NCBI RefSeq assembly: GCF_015680235.1
Contig: NZ_JADLJL010000008.1
Span: forward strand, 90,996-154,995
Length of the DNA stretch: 64,000 nt
Direction: 5' to 3'
Origin: Pseudomonas guariconensis
GTDB taxonomy: Bacteria > Pseudomonadota > Gammaproteobacteria > Pseudomonadales > Pseudomonadaceae
Position numbers and translations under genes: made by a program. Below are positions 11,030-19,736 of the stretch, in pieces; within the stretch, counting starts at the first letter, position 1, and each line of letters starts with the position of its first letter. Below the pieces are notes generated by a model. The model ran no database searches and was not told where the DNA came from. It was given only the letters and a program-made list of their open reading frames with translations.

Positions 11030-11926
11030 ATGTCCGCCCTCGACCACCCCCTGATCGACCAGTTCCTTGATGCCCTATGGCTTGAAAAAGGCCTGTCCGA
11101 CAACACCCGCGCCTCCTACCGAAGCGACCTGGCCCTGTTCAACGGCTGGTTGCAGGCGCGCGGCGTGGCGCTACCGGACGTGGGGCGCGAACTGATCTTC
11201 GATCACCTGGCCTGGCGCGTCGACCAAGGCTACAAACCACGCTCCACGGCGCGCTTTCTTTCCGGGCTACGCGGCTTCTTCCGTTACCTGCTGCGCGAGC
11301 GGCTGGTCAGCGTCGACCCGACCTTGCAGGTCGACATGCCGCAGTTGGGCCGACCCTTGCCCAAATCCCTCTCCGAGGCCGATGTCGAGGCGCTGCTCAA
11401 GGCGCCGGATCTGGGCGAGGCCATCGGCCAGCGCGACCGGGCCATGCTCGAGGTGCTCTATGCCTGTGGGCTGCGGGTCACCGAGCTGGTCAGCCTGACC
11501 CTCGACCAGGTCAACCTGCGCCAAGGGGTGCTGCGGGTCATGGGCAAAGGCAGCAAGGAGCGCCTGGTGCCGATGGGGGAGGAGGCGGTGGTGTGGCTGG
11601 AGCGCTACCTGCGCGATGGTCGCAACGAACTGCTCAACGGCCGCCCCAGCGATGTGCTGTTCCCCAGCCAGCGGGGCGAGCAGATGACTCGGCAGACCTT
11701 TTGGCACCGCATCAAGCACCAGGCGCGGGTGGCCGGGATCGACAAGCCGCTGTCGCCTCATACCCTGCGCCATGCCTTCGCCACCCACCTGCTCAACCAT
11801 GGCGCTGACCTGCGCGTGGTGCAGATGCTGCTGGGACACAGCGACCTGTCCACCACGCAGATCTACACCCACGTGGCCAAGGCGCGCCTGCAACAGTTGC
11901 ATGCCCAGCACCATCCGCGTGGATGA
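11030..11926 (+). CDS. xerD: Site-specific tyrosine recombinase XerD
   Basis: XerD with XerC resolves chromosome dimers at dif under FtsK control. The 298-residue protein has the SAM-like N-domain and the catalytic domain with all active residues: Arg in ACGLRVTEL, His-Arg in HTLRHAFATHLL, His in LGHSDLSTTQ and the nucleophile Tyr in IYTHVAKARL. The gene stands before dsbC, hom and thrC, as in many gammaproteobacteria. Confidence 0.96.
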   Translation: MSALDHPLIDQFLDALWLEKGLSDNTRASYRSDLALFNGWLQARGVALPDVGRELIFDHLAWRVDQGYKPRSTARFLSGLRGFFRYLLRERLVSVDPTLQVDMPQLGRPLPKSLSEADVEALLKAPDLGEAIGQRDRAMLEVLYACGLRVTELVSLTLDQVNLRQGVLRVMGKGSKERLVPMGEEAVVWLERYLRDGRNELLNGRPSDVLFPSQRGEQMTRQTFWHRIKHQARVAGIDKPLSPHTLRHAFATHLLNHGADLRVVQMLLGHSDLSTTQIYTHVAKARLQQLHAQHHPRG

Positions 11927-11971
11927 ATGATTTTCATGTTCCGACCTGTGGCCTGTGAGGGCTGATTTAGC

Positions 11972-11991
11972 GCCTACCGGTTGTGGTAGGC
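11972..11991 (+). terminator. Hairpin after xerD
   Basis: GCCTACC (11972-11978) and GGTAGGC (11985-11991) form a 7-bp stem with a 6-base loop, followed by only TTGG. It is a weak terminator or mRNA-end structure between xerD and dsbC. Confidence 0.35.
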
Positions 11992-12077
11992 TTGGACGGT
12001 TTCCAAGGGCCGCACGGTCGACGCCCGCTTGCCGCATGTCGACGCCCTCCGGCCCCGTCCGCCTTCAGGAGTACCCC

Positions 12078-12827
12078 ATGCGCGTGACCCATCTTTTCGC
12101 CGCCGCCGCCCTGGCGCTGGCCAGCACCTTTGCCGTGGCTGCGGCCAGCGACGCCAGTGCCGGCGCCGAGCAGGCGATCCGCAACACCCTCAAGACGCTT
12201 GAGCTGGAAGTCCCGATCGAAAGCGTGGCCAGCAGCCCGGTCAATGGCCTCTATGAAGTCAAGCTTCAGGGTGGTCGCGTGCTGTATGCCAGCGCCGACG
12301 GCCAGTTCGTGATGCAGGGCTACCTGTACCAGATCCAGGACGGCAAGCCGGTCAACCTTACCGAGAAGACCGAGCGCCAGGGCATCGCCAAGCTCATCAA
12401 CGGCATTCCGACTGCCGAGATGGTGGTTTATCCTGCCAAGGGCCAGACCAAGTCGCACATCACCGTCTTCACCGACACCACCTGCCCGTATTGCCACAAG
12501 CTGCACGCCGAAGTGCCCGAGCTCAACCGTCGCGGTATCGAAGTGCGCTATGTCGCCTTCCCGCGCCAGGGCCTGGGCTCGCCGGGTGACGAGCAGTTGC
12601 AGGCGGTCTGGTGTTCCAGCGACCGTCGCGCGGCACTGGACAAGATGATCGATGGCAAAGAAATCAAGGCCGCCAAGTGCGCCAACCCGGTCGGCAAGCA
12701 ATTCCAGCTGGGCCAGTCGATCGGCGTCAACGGCACGCCTGCGATCGTCCTGGAAAGTGGCCAGGTGATTCCGGGCTACCAGCCGGCCCCTCAGGTGGCC
12801 AAGCTGGCTCTGGCGCAAGGCAAGTAA
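12078..12827 (+). CDS. dsbC: Thiol:disulfide interchange protein DsbC
   Basis: DsbC is a periplasmic disulfide isomerase. The 249-residue precursor begins with a signal peptide (MRVTHLFAAAALALASTFAVAA). The dimerisation domain follows and the thioredoxin fold carries the redox site CPYC in DTTCPYCHKLH near residue 140; E. coli has CGYC there. The cis-proline loop is GVNGTPAIV. AGGAG at 12067-12071 fixes the start at 12078, not the longer frame upstream. Confidence 0.93.
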   Translation: MRVTHLFAAAALALASTFAVAAASDASAGAEQAIRNTLKTLELEVPIESVASSPVNGLYEVKLQGGRVLYASADGQFVMQGYLYQIQDGKPVNLTEKTERQGIAKLINGIPTAEMVVYPAKGQTKSHITVFTDTTCPYCHKLHAEVPELNRRGIEVRYVAFPRQGLGSPGDEQLQAVWCSSDRRAALDKMIDGKEIKAAKCANPVGKQFQLGQSIGVNGTPAIVLESGQVIPGYQPAPQVAKLALAQGK

Positions 12828-12909
12828 TTCAAACAGTACGCCGTCTTCATGGGGAGACGGCACGTTTCACGGTCGGCGCAGGTGCCGGCCGTTCAATGGG
12901 GAGTTCACA

Positions 12910-14214
12910 GTGAAACCGGTCAAAGTAGGCATCTGTGGGTTGGGGACCGTCGGTGGCGGAACCTTCAATGTACTTCAGCGCAACGCCGAGGAGATCGCCC
13001 GCCGTGCCGGGCGCGGTATTGAAGTGGCACAGATCGCCATGCGCTCGCAGAACCCGAACTGCCAGATTACCGGTACCCCCATTACCGCTGATGTGTTCGA
13101 GGTCGCGAGCAACCCGGAGATCGACATCGTCATCGAGCTGATCGGCGGCTACACCATCGCCCGCGACCTGGTGCTCAAGGCCATCGAGAACGGCAAGCAC
13201 GTGGTCACTGCCAACAAGGCGCTGATCGCCGTGCATGGCAACGAGATTTTCGCCAAGGCCCGCGAGCAGGGCGTCATCGTCGCCTTCGAAGCCGCGGTGG
13301 CTGGCGGCATCCCGGTGATCAAGGCGATCCGCGAAGGGTTGTCGGCCAACCGTATCAACTGGCTGGCGGGCATCATCAACGGCACCGGCAACTTCATCCT
13401 CACCGAAATGCGCGACAAGGGCCGTGCCTTCCCCGAAGTGCTGGCCGAAGCCCAGGCCCTGGGCTACGCCGAAGCCGACCCGACCTTCGACGTCGAAGGT
13501 ATCGATGCGGCCCACAAGCTGACCATCCTGGCGTCCATCGCCTTCGGTATCCCGCTGCAGTTCGACAAAGCCTACACCGAAGGCATCACCCAGCTGACCA
13601 CCGCGGACGTCAACTACGCCGAGGCCCTGGGTTACCGCATCAAGCACCTGGGCGTGGCCCGCAGCACCGACGCCGGTATCGAGCTGCGTGTCCACCCGAC
13701 GCTGATCCCCAACGACCGCCTGATCGCCAACGTCAACGGTGTGATGAACGCCGTGATGGTCAATGGTGATGCCGCCGGCTCCACCTTGTACTACGGCGCC
13801 GGTGCCGGCATGGAACCGACCGCTTCCTCGGTCGTTGCCGACCTGGTGGACGTGGTACGCGCCATGACCTCCGACCCCGAGAACCGCGTGCCGCACCTGG
13901 CCTTCCAGCCAGACTCGCTGTCGGCCCACCCGATCCTGCCGATCGAGGCCTGCGAGAGCGCCTACTACCTGCGCATCCAGGCCAAGGACCACCCAGGCGT
14001 GCTGGCCCAGGTGGCGAGCATCCTGTCCGAGCGCGGCATCAACATCGAGTCGATCATGCAGAAGGAAGCCGAGGAACAGGATGGCCTGGTGCCGATGATC
14101 CTCCTGACCCACCGTGTGGTAGAACAACGCATCAACGACGCCATCGTCGCCCTGGAAGCCTTGCAGGACGTGGTCGGCAAGGTCGTGCGCATCCGCGTCG
14201 AACAGCTCAATTAA
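12910..14214 (+). CDS. hom: Homoserine dehydrogenase
   Basis: Hom reduces aspartate semialdehyde to homoserine, the branch point to threonine and methionine. The 434-residue monofunctional enzyme has the NAD(P)-binding motif GICGLGTVGGGT at its N-terminus, the catalytic domain (GIINGTGNFILTEM, DPTFDVEGIDAAHKL) and a C-terminal ACT domain from about 350 for feedback control. It uses a GTG start after GGGGAG. It is followed by thrC after 54 bp, forming a threonine pair. Confidence 0.97.
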   Translation: MKPVKVGICGLGTVGGGTFNVLQRNAEEIARRAGRGIEVAQIAMRSQNPNCQITGTPITADVFEVASNPEIDIVIELIGGYTIARDLVLKAIENGKHVVTANKALIAVHGNEIFAKAREQGVIVAFEAAVAGGIPVIKAIREGLSANRINWLAGIINGTGNFILTEMRDKGRAFPEVLAEAQALGYAEADPTFDVEGIDAAHKLTILASIAFGIPLQFDKAYTEGITQLTTADVNYAEALGYRIKHLGVARSTDAGIELRVHPTLIPNDRLIANVNGVMNAVMVNGDAAGSTLYYGAGAGMEPTASSVVADLVDVVRAMTSDPENRVPHLAFQPDSLSAHPILPIEACESAYYLRIQAKDHPGVLAQVASILSERGINIESIMQKEAEEQDGLVPMILLTHRVVEQRINDAIVALEALQDVVGKVVRIRVEQLN

Positions 14215-14268
14215 TGTCAGAGGCGGGCCGCGACCGCGGCCCCCACCCAGAACCGAAGGTTTGCTCCC

Positions 14269-15678
14269 ATGCGCTATATCAGTACCCGCGGCCAGGCACC
14301 GGCCCTGAACTTCGAAGATGTCCTGCTGGCCGGCCTTGCCAGCGATGGCGGCCTGTACGTGCCGGAAAACCTGCCACGCTTCACCCAGGAAGAGATCGCC
14401 TCCTGGGCCGGCCTGCCGTACCACGAGTTGGCCTTCCGGGTGATGCGCCCGTTCGTCGACGGCAGCATCGCCGATGCCGACTTCAAGAAGATCCTGGAAG
14501 AAACCTACGGCGCCTTCGCCCACGCCGCCGTTGCGCCGCTGCGCCAGCTGGGCGGCAACGAATGGGTCATGGAGCTGTTCCACGGCCCGACCCTGGCCTT
14601 CAAGGATTTCGCCCTGCAGCTGCTCGGCCGGCTGCTCGACCATGTACTGGCCAAGCGCGGCGAGCGCGTGGTGATCGTCGGCGCCACCAGCGGTGACACC
14701 GGTTCCGCGGCCATCGAAGGCTGCCGCCGTTGCGACAACGTCGACATCTTCATCCTGCACCCGCATCAGCGCGTGTCGGAGGTGCAGCGTCGCCAGATGA
14801 CCACCATTCTCGGCGACAACATCCACAACATCGCCATCGAAGGCAACTTCGACGATTGCCAGGAAATGGTCAAGGCCAGCTTCGCCGACCAGTCGTTCCT
14901 CAAGGGCACGCGCCTGGTGGCGGTGAACTCGATCAACTGGGCACGGATCATGGCCCAGATCGTCTACTACTTCCATGCAGCGCTGCAGCTGGGCGGCCCG
15001 GCCCGCTCGGTGGCCTTCTCGGTGCCGACCGGCAACTTCGGCGACATCTTCGCTGGCTACCTGGCGCGCAACATGGGCCTGCCGATCAGCCAGCTGATCG
15101 TGGCGACCAACCGCAACGACATCCTGCACCGCTTCATGAGCGGTAACCAGTACGTCAAGGATGCCCTGCACCCGACCCTGTCGCCGTCGATGGACATCAT
15201 GGTGTCGTCGAACTTCGAGCGCCTGCTGTTCGACCTGCATGGTCGCAACGGCGCGGCCATCGCCGAGCTGATGGAGCGCTTCAAGCAGGGTGGCGGCTTC
15301 AGCGTCGAGCAAGACCGCTGGACCGAGGCCCGCAAGCTGTTCGATTCTCTGGCAGTGACCGACGAACAGACCTGCGAGACCATCGCCGAGGTATTCGCCA
15401 GCACCGGTGAAGTGCTCGACCCGCACACCGCAATCGGCGTCAAGGCCGCCCGCGAATGCCGCCGCAGCCTGGACACGCCGATGGTGGTGCTGGGCACGGC
15501 GCACCCGGTCAAGTTCCCCGAGGCGGTGGAAAAGGCGGGCGTGGGCAAAGCCCTGGAACTGCCGGCGCACCTGAGCGACCTGTTCAGCCGCGAAGAGCGC
15601 TGTACGGTCCTGGCCAACGACCTGAAGACCGTCCAGGCCTTCGTCAGCCAGCACGGCAACCGCGGCAAGCCGCTCTGA
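14269..15678 (+). CDS. thrC: Threonine synthase
   Basis: ThrC converts O-phosphohomoserine to threonine with PLP. The 469-residue protein is of the long bacterial type. The PLP lysine lies in HGPTLAFKDFALQ (near 110), the phosphate-binding region is TSGDTGSAA (near 143) and PTGNFGDIFAGY is near 252. Its location directly after hom supports the call. Confidence 0.97.
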   Translation: MRYISTRGQAPALNFEDVLLAGLASDGGLYVPENLPRFTQEEIASWAGLPYHELAFRVMRPFVDGSIADADFKKILEETYGAFAHAAVAPLRQLGGNEWVMELFHGPTLAFKDFALQLLGRLLDHVLAKRGERVVIVGATSGDTGSAAIEGCRRCDNVDIFILHPHQRVSEVQRRQMTTILGDNIHNIAIEGNFDDCQEMVKASFADQSFLKGTRLVAVNSINWARIMAQIVYYFHAALQLGGPARSVAFSVPTGNFGDIFAGYLARNMGLPISQLIVATNRNDILHRFMSGNQYVKDALHPTLSPSMDIMVSSNFERLLFDLHGRNGAAIAELMERFKQGGGFSVEQDRWTEARKLFDSLAVTDEQTCETIAEVFASTGEVLDPHTAIGVKAARECRRSLDTPMVVLGTAHPVKFPEAVEKAGVGKALELPAHLSDLFSREERCTVLANDLKTVQAFVSQHGNRGKPL

Positions 15679-15682
15679 GGTC

Positions 15683-15785
15683 ATCGCGGGACAAGTCGGA
15701 GCGCCGCACCGCCGTTCCCACAGGGCCCCGCTCTTCGGTAGGAGCGGGTTTGTTGTGGGGGCGGCGGTTCGACTTGTCCCGCGAT
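15683..15785. repeat. REPIN (paired inverted REPs) after thrC
   Basis: ATCGCGGGACAAGTCG (15683-15698) is exactly repeated in inverted form at 15770-15785. Between them lie GC-rich arms and TAGGAGCGGGTTTG. Two REPs facing each other this way are the mobile REPIN form. Confidence 0.75.
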
Positions 15786-15965
15786 CACCAGCAACGCCGG
15801 TGCCATATGCCTTGGGGCATGTTTCGCCTGTAGACCCGTTCTTATTTGAGGTCGCCGCTCGGACGTTTCTGTACTAGCTTCAGATTTTTCTTACATAGCT
15901 TTCAGCATGACGCCATTAGAGTGACCTGCCCATTCACCCCGGGCGGGACATCTCAGGAGCAGTTC

Positions 15966-16361
15966 ATGCAATGGCTCAACGTGCTGATTCACGCACGACC
16001 TTCCCACGACATTTCTCTGCACCAGGCATGCAATGCCCACGGCGTCTTCAACGTACGGGTCGCCCAGGACCTGCTCGAGGCCAAGTCCTGCCTGGCGCAA
16101 CGTGGCACGGTCGACCTGCTGATCCTGGACAATGCCATGCCCGTACGGGACGGGCGGGTCCTGCTCAGGCAGGTGGATCGCGCGCAGCGTCCCTGTGCGT
16201 TGCTGTTCGTCGGCGAGCCGGCGAGGCAGGGCGAGAGCCTGGCCCGTGAAGCCCGGCGACAGGACCTGAAGGTCGTCGGTGAGTTGTCCTGGCCGTTGTC
16301 GATGCCAACCTTGCAAAGAGCGCTGGAGTGCCTGGCGCTGCCGGCCGGCCTATCCCTCTGA
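15966..16361 (+). CDS. Stand-alone receiver-like protein
   Basis: A 131-residue protein resembling a single response-regulator receiver domain without an output domain. LLILDNAMPVRDGRVLLRQV (summarised) gives the candidate phosphoacceptor aspartate near residue 57. The N-terminal acidic pair seen in active receivers is replaced (IHARPSHDI), and the usual C-terminal lysine is not obvious, so phosphorylation is uncertain. AGGAG at 15954-15958 sets the start. No sensor kinase gene is next to it. Confidence 0.6.
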   Translation: MQWLNVLIHARPSHDISLHQACNAHGVFNVRVAQDLLEAKSCLAQRGTVDLLILDNAMPVRDGRVLLRQVDRAQRPCALLFVGEPARQGESLAREARRQDLKVVGELSWPLSMPTLQRALECLALPAGLSL

Positions 16362-16481
16362 GGCCGTGGTCAAACTGTCATGTCCGCCGCGCATGCTCAA
16401 GGTGACCGGCGCTGTGTGACGAACTTTCCACTGCGCCTGGTGGTCAGTTCCGATAGGTTCCACGAACAGCGAGTAAGCCGG

Positions 16482-16763
16482 ATGGAAAGAATCTGCAAAC
16501 TGCTCAACCATGCCCTGACCCCTTACCAGGCCCAGCTTGGCGAAACCGACGCCAGCGGCAACCGCCAACTCACCGTGGTCGACCAGCAAGGGGAAGTGAC
16601 CCTCAAACGTTCCGTGAGCCAACGCCAGTTGCAGGACCAGCGGCTGCTGGTCGACCTGGTCGATGGTCTGCACCGGGACCTGCAGATCGCCGAAGGCCGC
16701 CTGCAACCTTGCGTGATCGCGGCTTTGCAGCACCAGCGAACATTCCAGGGAACCTTCGCCTGA
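16482..16763 (+). CDS. DUF3509-like small Pseudomonas protein
   Basis: About 93 residues starting MERICKLLNHALTPYQ. It resembles the Pseudomonas-restricted DUF3509 family of unknown function; this is from memory of the pattern (ALTPYQ, LTVVDQQGEVTLKR, RLLVDLVDGLHRDL). A longer start at 16380 is possible, but the extra 34 residues look less conserved in character. It ends before an intrinsic terminator and follows the receiver-like gene. Confidence 0.55.
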   Translation: MERICKLLNHALTPYQAQLGETDASGNRQLTVVDQQGEVTLKRSVSQRQLQDQRLLVDLVDGLHRDLQIAEGRLQPCVIAALQHQRTFQGTFA

Positions 16764-16852
16764 ACGGTTCATCAGAACCAGTAGGGGTGGTGTGACAGCG
16801 CTTTGCTCCGGTGCTGTGGGCTGCTCCTGGAGGTCCCATTGGACTTCGCTTG

Positions 16853-16894
16853 ACCCCGGACGATTCTTCCCCAGCGTTCGGGGTTTCTTTTTTA
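16853..16894 (+). terminator. Intrinsic terminator after the DUF3509-like gene
   Basis: ACCCCGGACG (16853-16862) pairs with CGTTCGGGGT (16875-16884) with one G-T pair, and is followed by TTCTTTTTT. Confidence 0.85.
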
Positions 16895-16950
16895 TACCGT
16901 CAGCCTTGAGAAGTATTTGTCGTGAAAGATTCGGCGCCTGTTCGATCGCG

Positions 16951-17823
16951 CTAGTCTTGGCGATCTTCGAAAAAGTGCCTGCTGTGTTCCAGATAGTCCC
17001 GTTGTTGCTCCGGGTCCAGCCATCGGGCATACAGCGCAGGGAGGACGTCCCGGCGCAGGTGCGGCAGTAGTTGGTCGATATGGCGGATGGCTTCGCGCCC
17101 AAGCGGTGTGTCGGTGCAGCCGACATGCAGGAACTGGTAGCGGGTCACACCCTGGATGGGATGGAACGCATAATCGTCCAGCGGCCAACCCTGCGCCTGG
17201 ATCAGGTAGCGGATTTCCGGCCAGTACCCCAGCACCAGTTGCAGGCGCCCGAGCTGCTGCATCTGCAACAGGTTGGTGGTGGCTTCGTTACCGTAATGGC
17301 GGCTCACGGCGGTGTCGGGCAACTGGCGTAGCATATCGTCGACCTGGGGGCTGTAGCTGCGTTCGGCGACGATGCCAAGCTTGAGGCGGGGTTCGGCGAG
17401 CAAGCGCTTGAGGTCGACTTGCTGGCCATCGAGAAGGGGCGCCAGCATGGCCTGGTCCTGCTTGCGCACCACAACGCCGCTGCTCAGCACGCCCAGAGAA
17501 GGCGTTGAAAAATGCACGAACTTGGCCCGTTCAGGCGTCCACAGCAATGTCGGGTCGCAGGTGAAGCTGGGCTCCTGGAGCATCTGGATGCCCCGGGCAC
17601 GATTGACCCGGATGATGCTGTGGTCGTATTCGGGCATCTGCGCGATCAACTGAGGCAGCAAGCGGTCGATAACGCCCTGGCCTTGGGCCACACCATCGAA
17701 GATGGTGAAAGGCGGCAGGTCGCGTATCAGCCACATCAGGCGTTCCTTGGCGTTGGCCATGGCGGGCAGCAGTCCGCACAACAGGACCAGCAGGCCAAGT
17801 GCATGTCGGACGGCCTTGGGCAT
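16951..17823 (-). CDS. Periplasmic solute-binding-like protein (TIGR02285-like)
   Basis: A 290-residue protein with a signal peptide (MPKAVRHALGLLVLLCGLLPAMANA). The mature part begins RLMWLIRDLPPFTIFDG, which resembles the start of bacterial family 3 solute-binding proteins and the TIGR02285 group. No transporter gene is adjacent, so a sensory or other role is possible. It starts 10 bp after the CoA-transferase gene on the same strand; the longer frame upstream lies within that gene and is rejected. Confidence 0.65.
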   Translation of the reverse strand: MPKAVRHALGLLVLLCGLLPAMANAKERLMWLIRDLPPFTIFDGVAQGQGVIDRLLPQLIAQMPEYDHSIIRVNRARGIQMLQEPSFTCDPTLLWTPERAKFVHFSTPSLGVLSSGVVVRKQDQAMLAPLLDGQQVDLKRLLAEPRLKLGIVAERSYSPQVDDMLRQLPDTAVSRHYGNEATTNLLQMQQLGRLQLVLGYWPEIRYLIQAQGWPLDDYAFHPIQGVTRYQFLHVGCTDTPLGREAIRHIDQLLPHLRRDVLPALYARWLDPEQQRDYLEHSRHFFEDRQD

Positions 17824-17833
17824 CGGCGTGCCG

Positions 17834-19033
17834 TCAGACCGCACCGGCTTCGCGCAACCGGCGGATGGCTGGCGTGTCGTAGCCCAGGCGGCCGAGCACC
17901 GCCTCGGTATGTTCGCCCAGGGCCGGGCCGACCCATTCGGCGGAGCCGGGGGTGTCCGAGAGCTTGGGAACGATGCCAGGCATCTTGAACGGCTTGCCAT
18001 CGGGCAGCTTGGCCTGGAGGAACATTTCGCGAGCCAGGTACTGCGGGTCGTTGAACATGTCTTCGGCCGAATAGATCCGGCTCGCCGGTACCTCGGCCTC
18101 GGTCAGCACCTGCATCACCTGCGCCAGCGGCAGGCTGTTGACCCAGCGGTCGATGACACCGTAGAGCTCGTCGCGGCGCAGGTCCCGGCCGTCATTGGTG
18201 GCCAGGGCCGGGTCGATGGCCAGGTCATCGCGGCCGATGGCCTGCATGAAGCGCTTGAAGATGGCATCGCCATTGGCACCGATCTGTACGTGCTTGCCAT
18301 CGGCGCTGGTGTGGATGGAAGAGGGGGTGATGCCCGGCATGATGTTGCCGGTGCGCTCGCGGATGAAGCCGAACACATCGAACTCCGGCACCATGCTTTC
18401 CATCATGGCGAAGATGGCTTCGTACAAGGCCACGTCCACCACCTGCCCCTGGCCACCGTTGACCTCTCGGTGACGCAGGGCCATGAGCGCGCCGATCACG
18501 CCCCACAGGGCGGCGATCGAGTCGCCGATGGAGATCCCGGTACGCACTGGCGGGCGGTCCTCGAAACCTGTGATGTAGCGCAGGCCGCCCATGGACTCGC
18601 CCACAGCGCCGAAACCGGGCTGGTCTTTCATCGGGCCGGTCTGCCCGAAGCCCGACAGGCGCACCATGACCAGGCGTGGGTTGAGCGCATGCAGCACATC
18701 CCAGCCCAGGCCGAGCTTCTCCAGCACGCCGGGCCGGAAGTTCTCGATCAGGATGTCGGCCTCGGCCAGCAGCCGCTTGAGGATCTCACGGCCATCGGGG
18801 TGCTTGAGGTTGAGCGTCAATGACTGCTTGTTGCGTGCCTGGACGAACCACCACAGCGAAGTGCCCTCGTACAGCTTGCGCCATTTGCGCAAGGGGTCGC
18901 CGCCATCGGGGGATTCCACCTTGATGACCTCGGCGCCGAATTCGGCACAGATGCGCGAGGCGAAGGGGCCGGCGATCAGAGTGCCGAGCTCGATCACTTT
19001 CAGGCCGGCGAGGGGTTTGCTGGACGTGGGCAT
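17834..19033 (-). CDS. CaiB/BaiF-family (class III) CoA transferase
   Basis: A 399-residue class III CoA transferase. The N-terminal LAGLKVIELGTLIAGPFASRICAEFGAEVIKVE block (positions 8-40) and SLTLNLKHPDGREILKRLL are typical. The motif with the catalytic aspartate is expected near residue 170 (GESMGGL region). The acid substrate is unknown. The start at 19033 matches the family N-terminus (MPTSSKPLAGLKV); the ribosome site there is weak. Confidence 0.85.
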   Translation of the reverse strand: MPTSSKPLAGLKVIELGTLIAGPFASRICAEFGAEVIKVESPDGGDPLRKWRKLYEGTSLWWFVQARNKQSLTLNLKHPDGREILKRLLAEADILIENFRPGVLEKLGLGWDVLHALNPRLVMVRLSGFGQTGPMKDQPGFGAVGESMGGLRYITGFEDRPPVRTGISIGDSIAALWGVIGALMALRHREVNGGQGQVVDVALYEAIFAMMESMVPEFDVFGFIRERTGNIMPGITPSSIHTSADGKHVQIGANGDAIFKRFMQAIGRDDLAIDPALATNDGRDLRRDELYGVIDRWVNSLPLAQVMQVLTEAEVPASRIYSAEDMFNDPQYLAREMFLQAKLPDGKPFKMPGIVPKLSDTPGSAEWVGPALGEHTEAVLGRLGYDTPAIRRLREAGAV

Positions 19034-19163
19034 GGGGCATCCGTGGCGACTGGGTTGATGCGTGGTTTTATCATAGGTCATCGGTTGCAGGTACTGTCGC
19101 GGCACAACGAAGGGCGGGATCGGTTAGACTGTGTGACTTTTATTTCGCAAGAAGCCCCCGCCC

Positions 19164-19706
19164 ATGGCCCAGCCGTCCACCACCTACAAGTTCGAACTGA
19201 ATCTGACCGACCTCGACCGCGGCGTGTACGAGAACGTCCGCCAGACCATCGCCCGCCATCCTTCGGAAACCGAGGAACGCATGGCCGTACGCCTGCTGGC
19301 CTATGCCCTGTGGTACAACGAGAACCTGTCGTTCGGCCGTGGCCTGTCGGACGTGGATGAGGCCGCCCTGTGGGAAAAGAGCCTGGATGACCGCGTCTTG
19401 CATTGGATCGAAGTCGGCCAGCCGGATGCCGAGCGCCTGACCTGGTGCTCACGCCGTACCGAGCGCACCAGTCTGCTGGCCTATGGCAGCCTGCGGGTAT
19501 GGCAGAACAAGGTGGTCGATGCGGTCAAGGGCCTGAAGAACCTGAGCATCGCCGCGGTGCCCCAGGACGTGCTGGAAACCCTGGCCACCGACATGCCCCG
19601 TTCGATCAAGTGGGACGTGATGATCAGCGAGGGCACGCTGTTCGTGACCGACGACCGTGGCCAGCACGAAGTGCAGCTGGAGTGGCTGCTCGGTGAGCGT
19701 GGCTGA
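19164..19706 (+). CDS. yaeQ: YaeQ family protein
   Basis: A 180-residue cytoplasmic protein matching YaeQ along its full length (TYKFELNLTDLDRGVYENV at the start; MAVRLLAYALWYNENLSFGRGL; RRTERTSLLAYGS). YaeQ has a PD-(D/E)XK nuclease-like fold; an early report linked it to RfaH-type function. The role is unproven. It is 30 bp upstream of recJ. Confidence 0.92.
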   Translation: MAQPSTTYKFELNLTDLDRGVYENVRQTIARHPSETEERMAVRLLAYALWYNENLSFGRGLSDVDEAALWEKSLDDRVLHWIEVGQPDAERLTWCSRRTERTSLLAYGSLRVWQNKVVDAVKGLKNLSIAAVPQDVLETLATDMPRSIKWDVMISEGTLFVTDDRGQHEVQLEWLLGERG

Positions 19707-19736
19707 CCTGTTCCCAACCTGACTGCCGAAGCCTCC

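Noticed and set aside
12847..15684. A 945-codon minus-strand open frame opposite hom and thrC
   Set aside because: It is the antisense of two well-conserved genes in high-GC DNA; composition (V/A/G/D/H-rich, no known motif) is that of a shadow frame.
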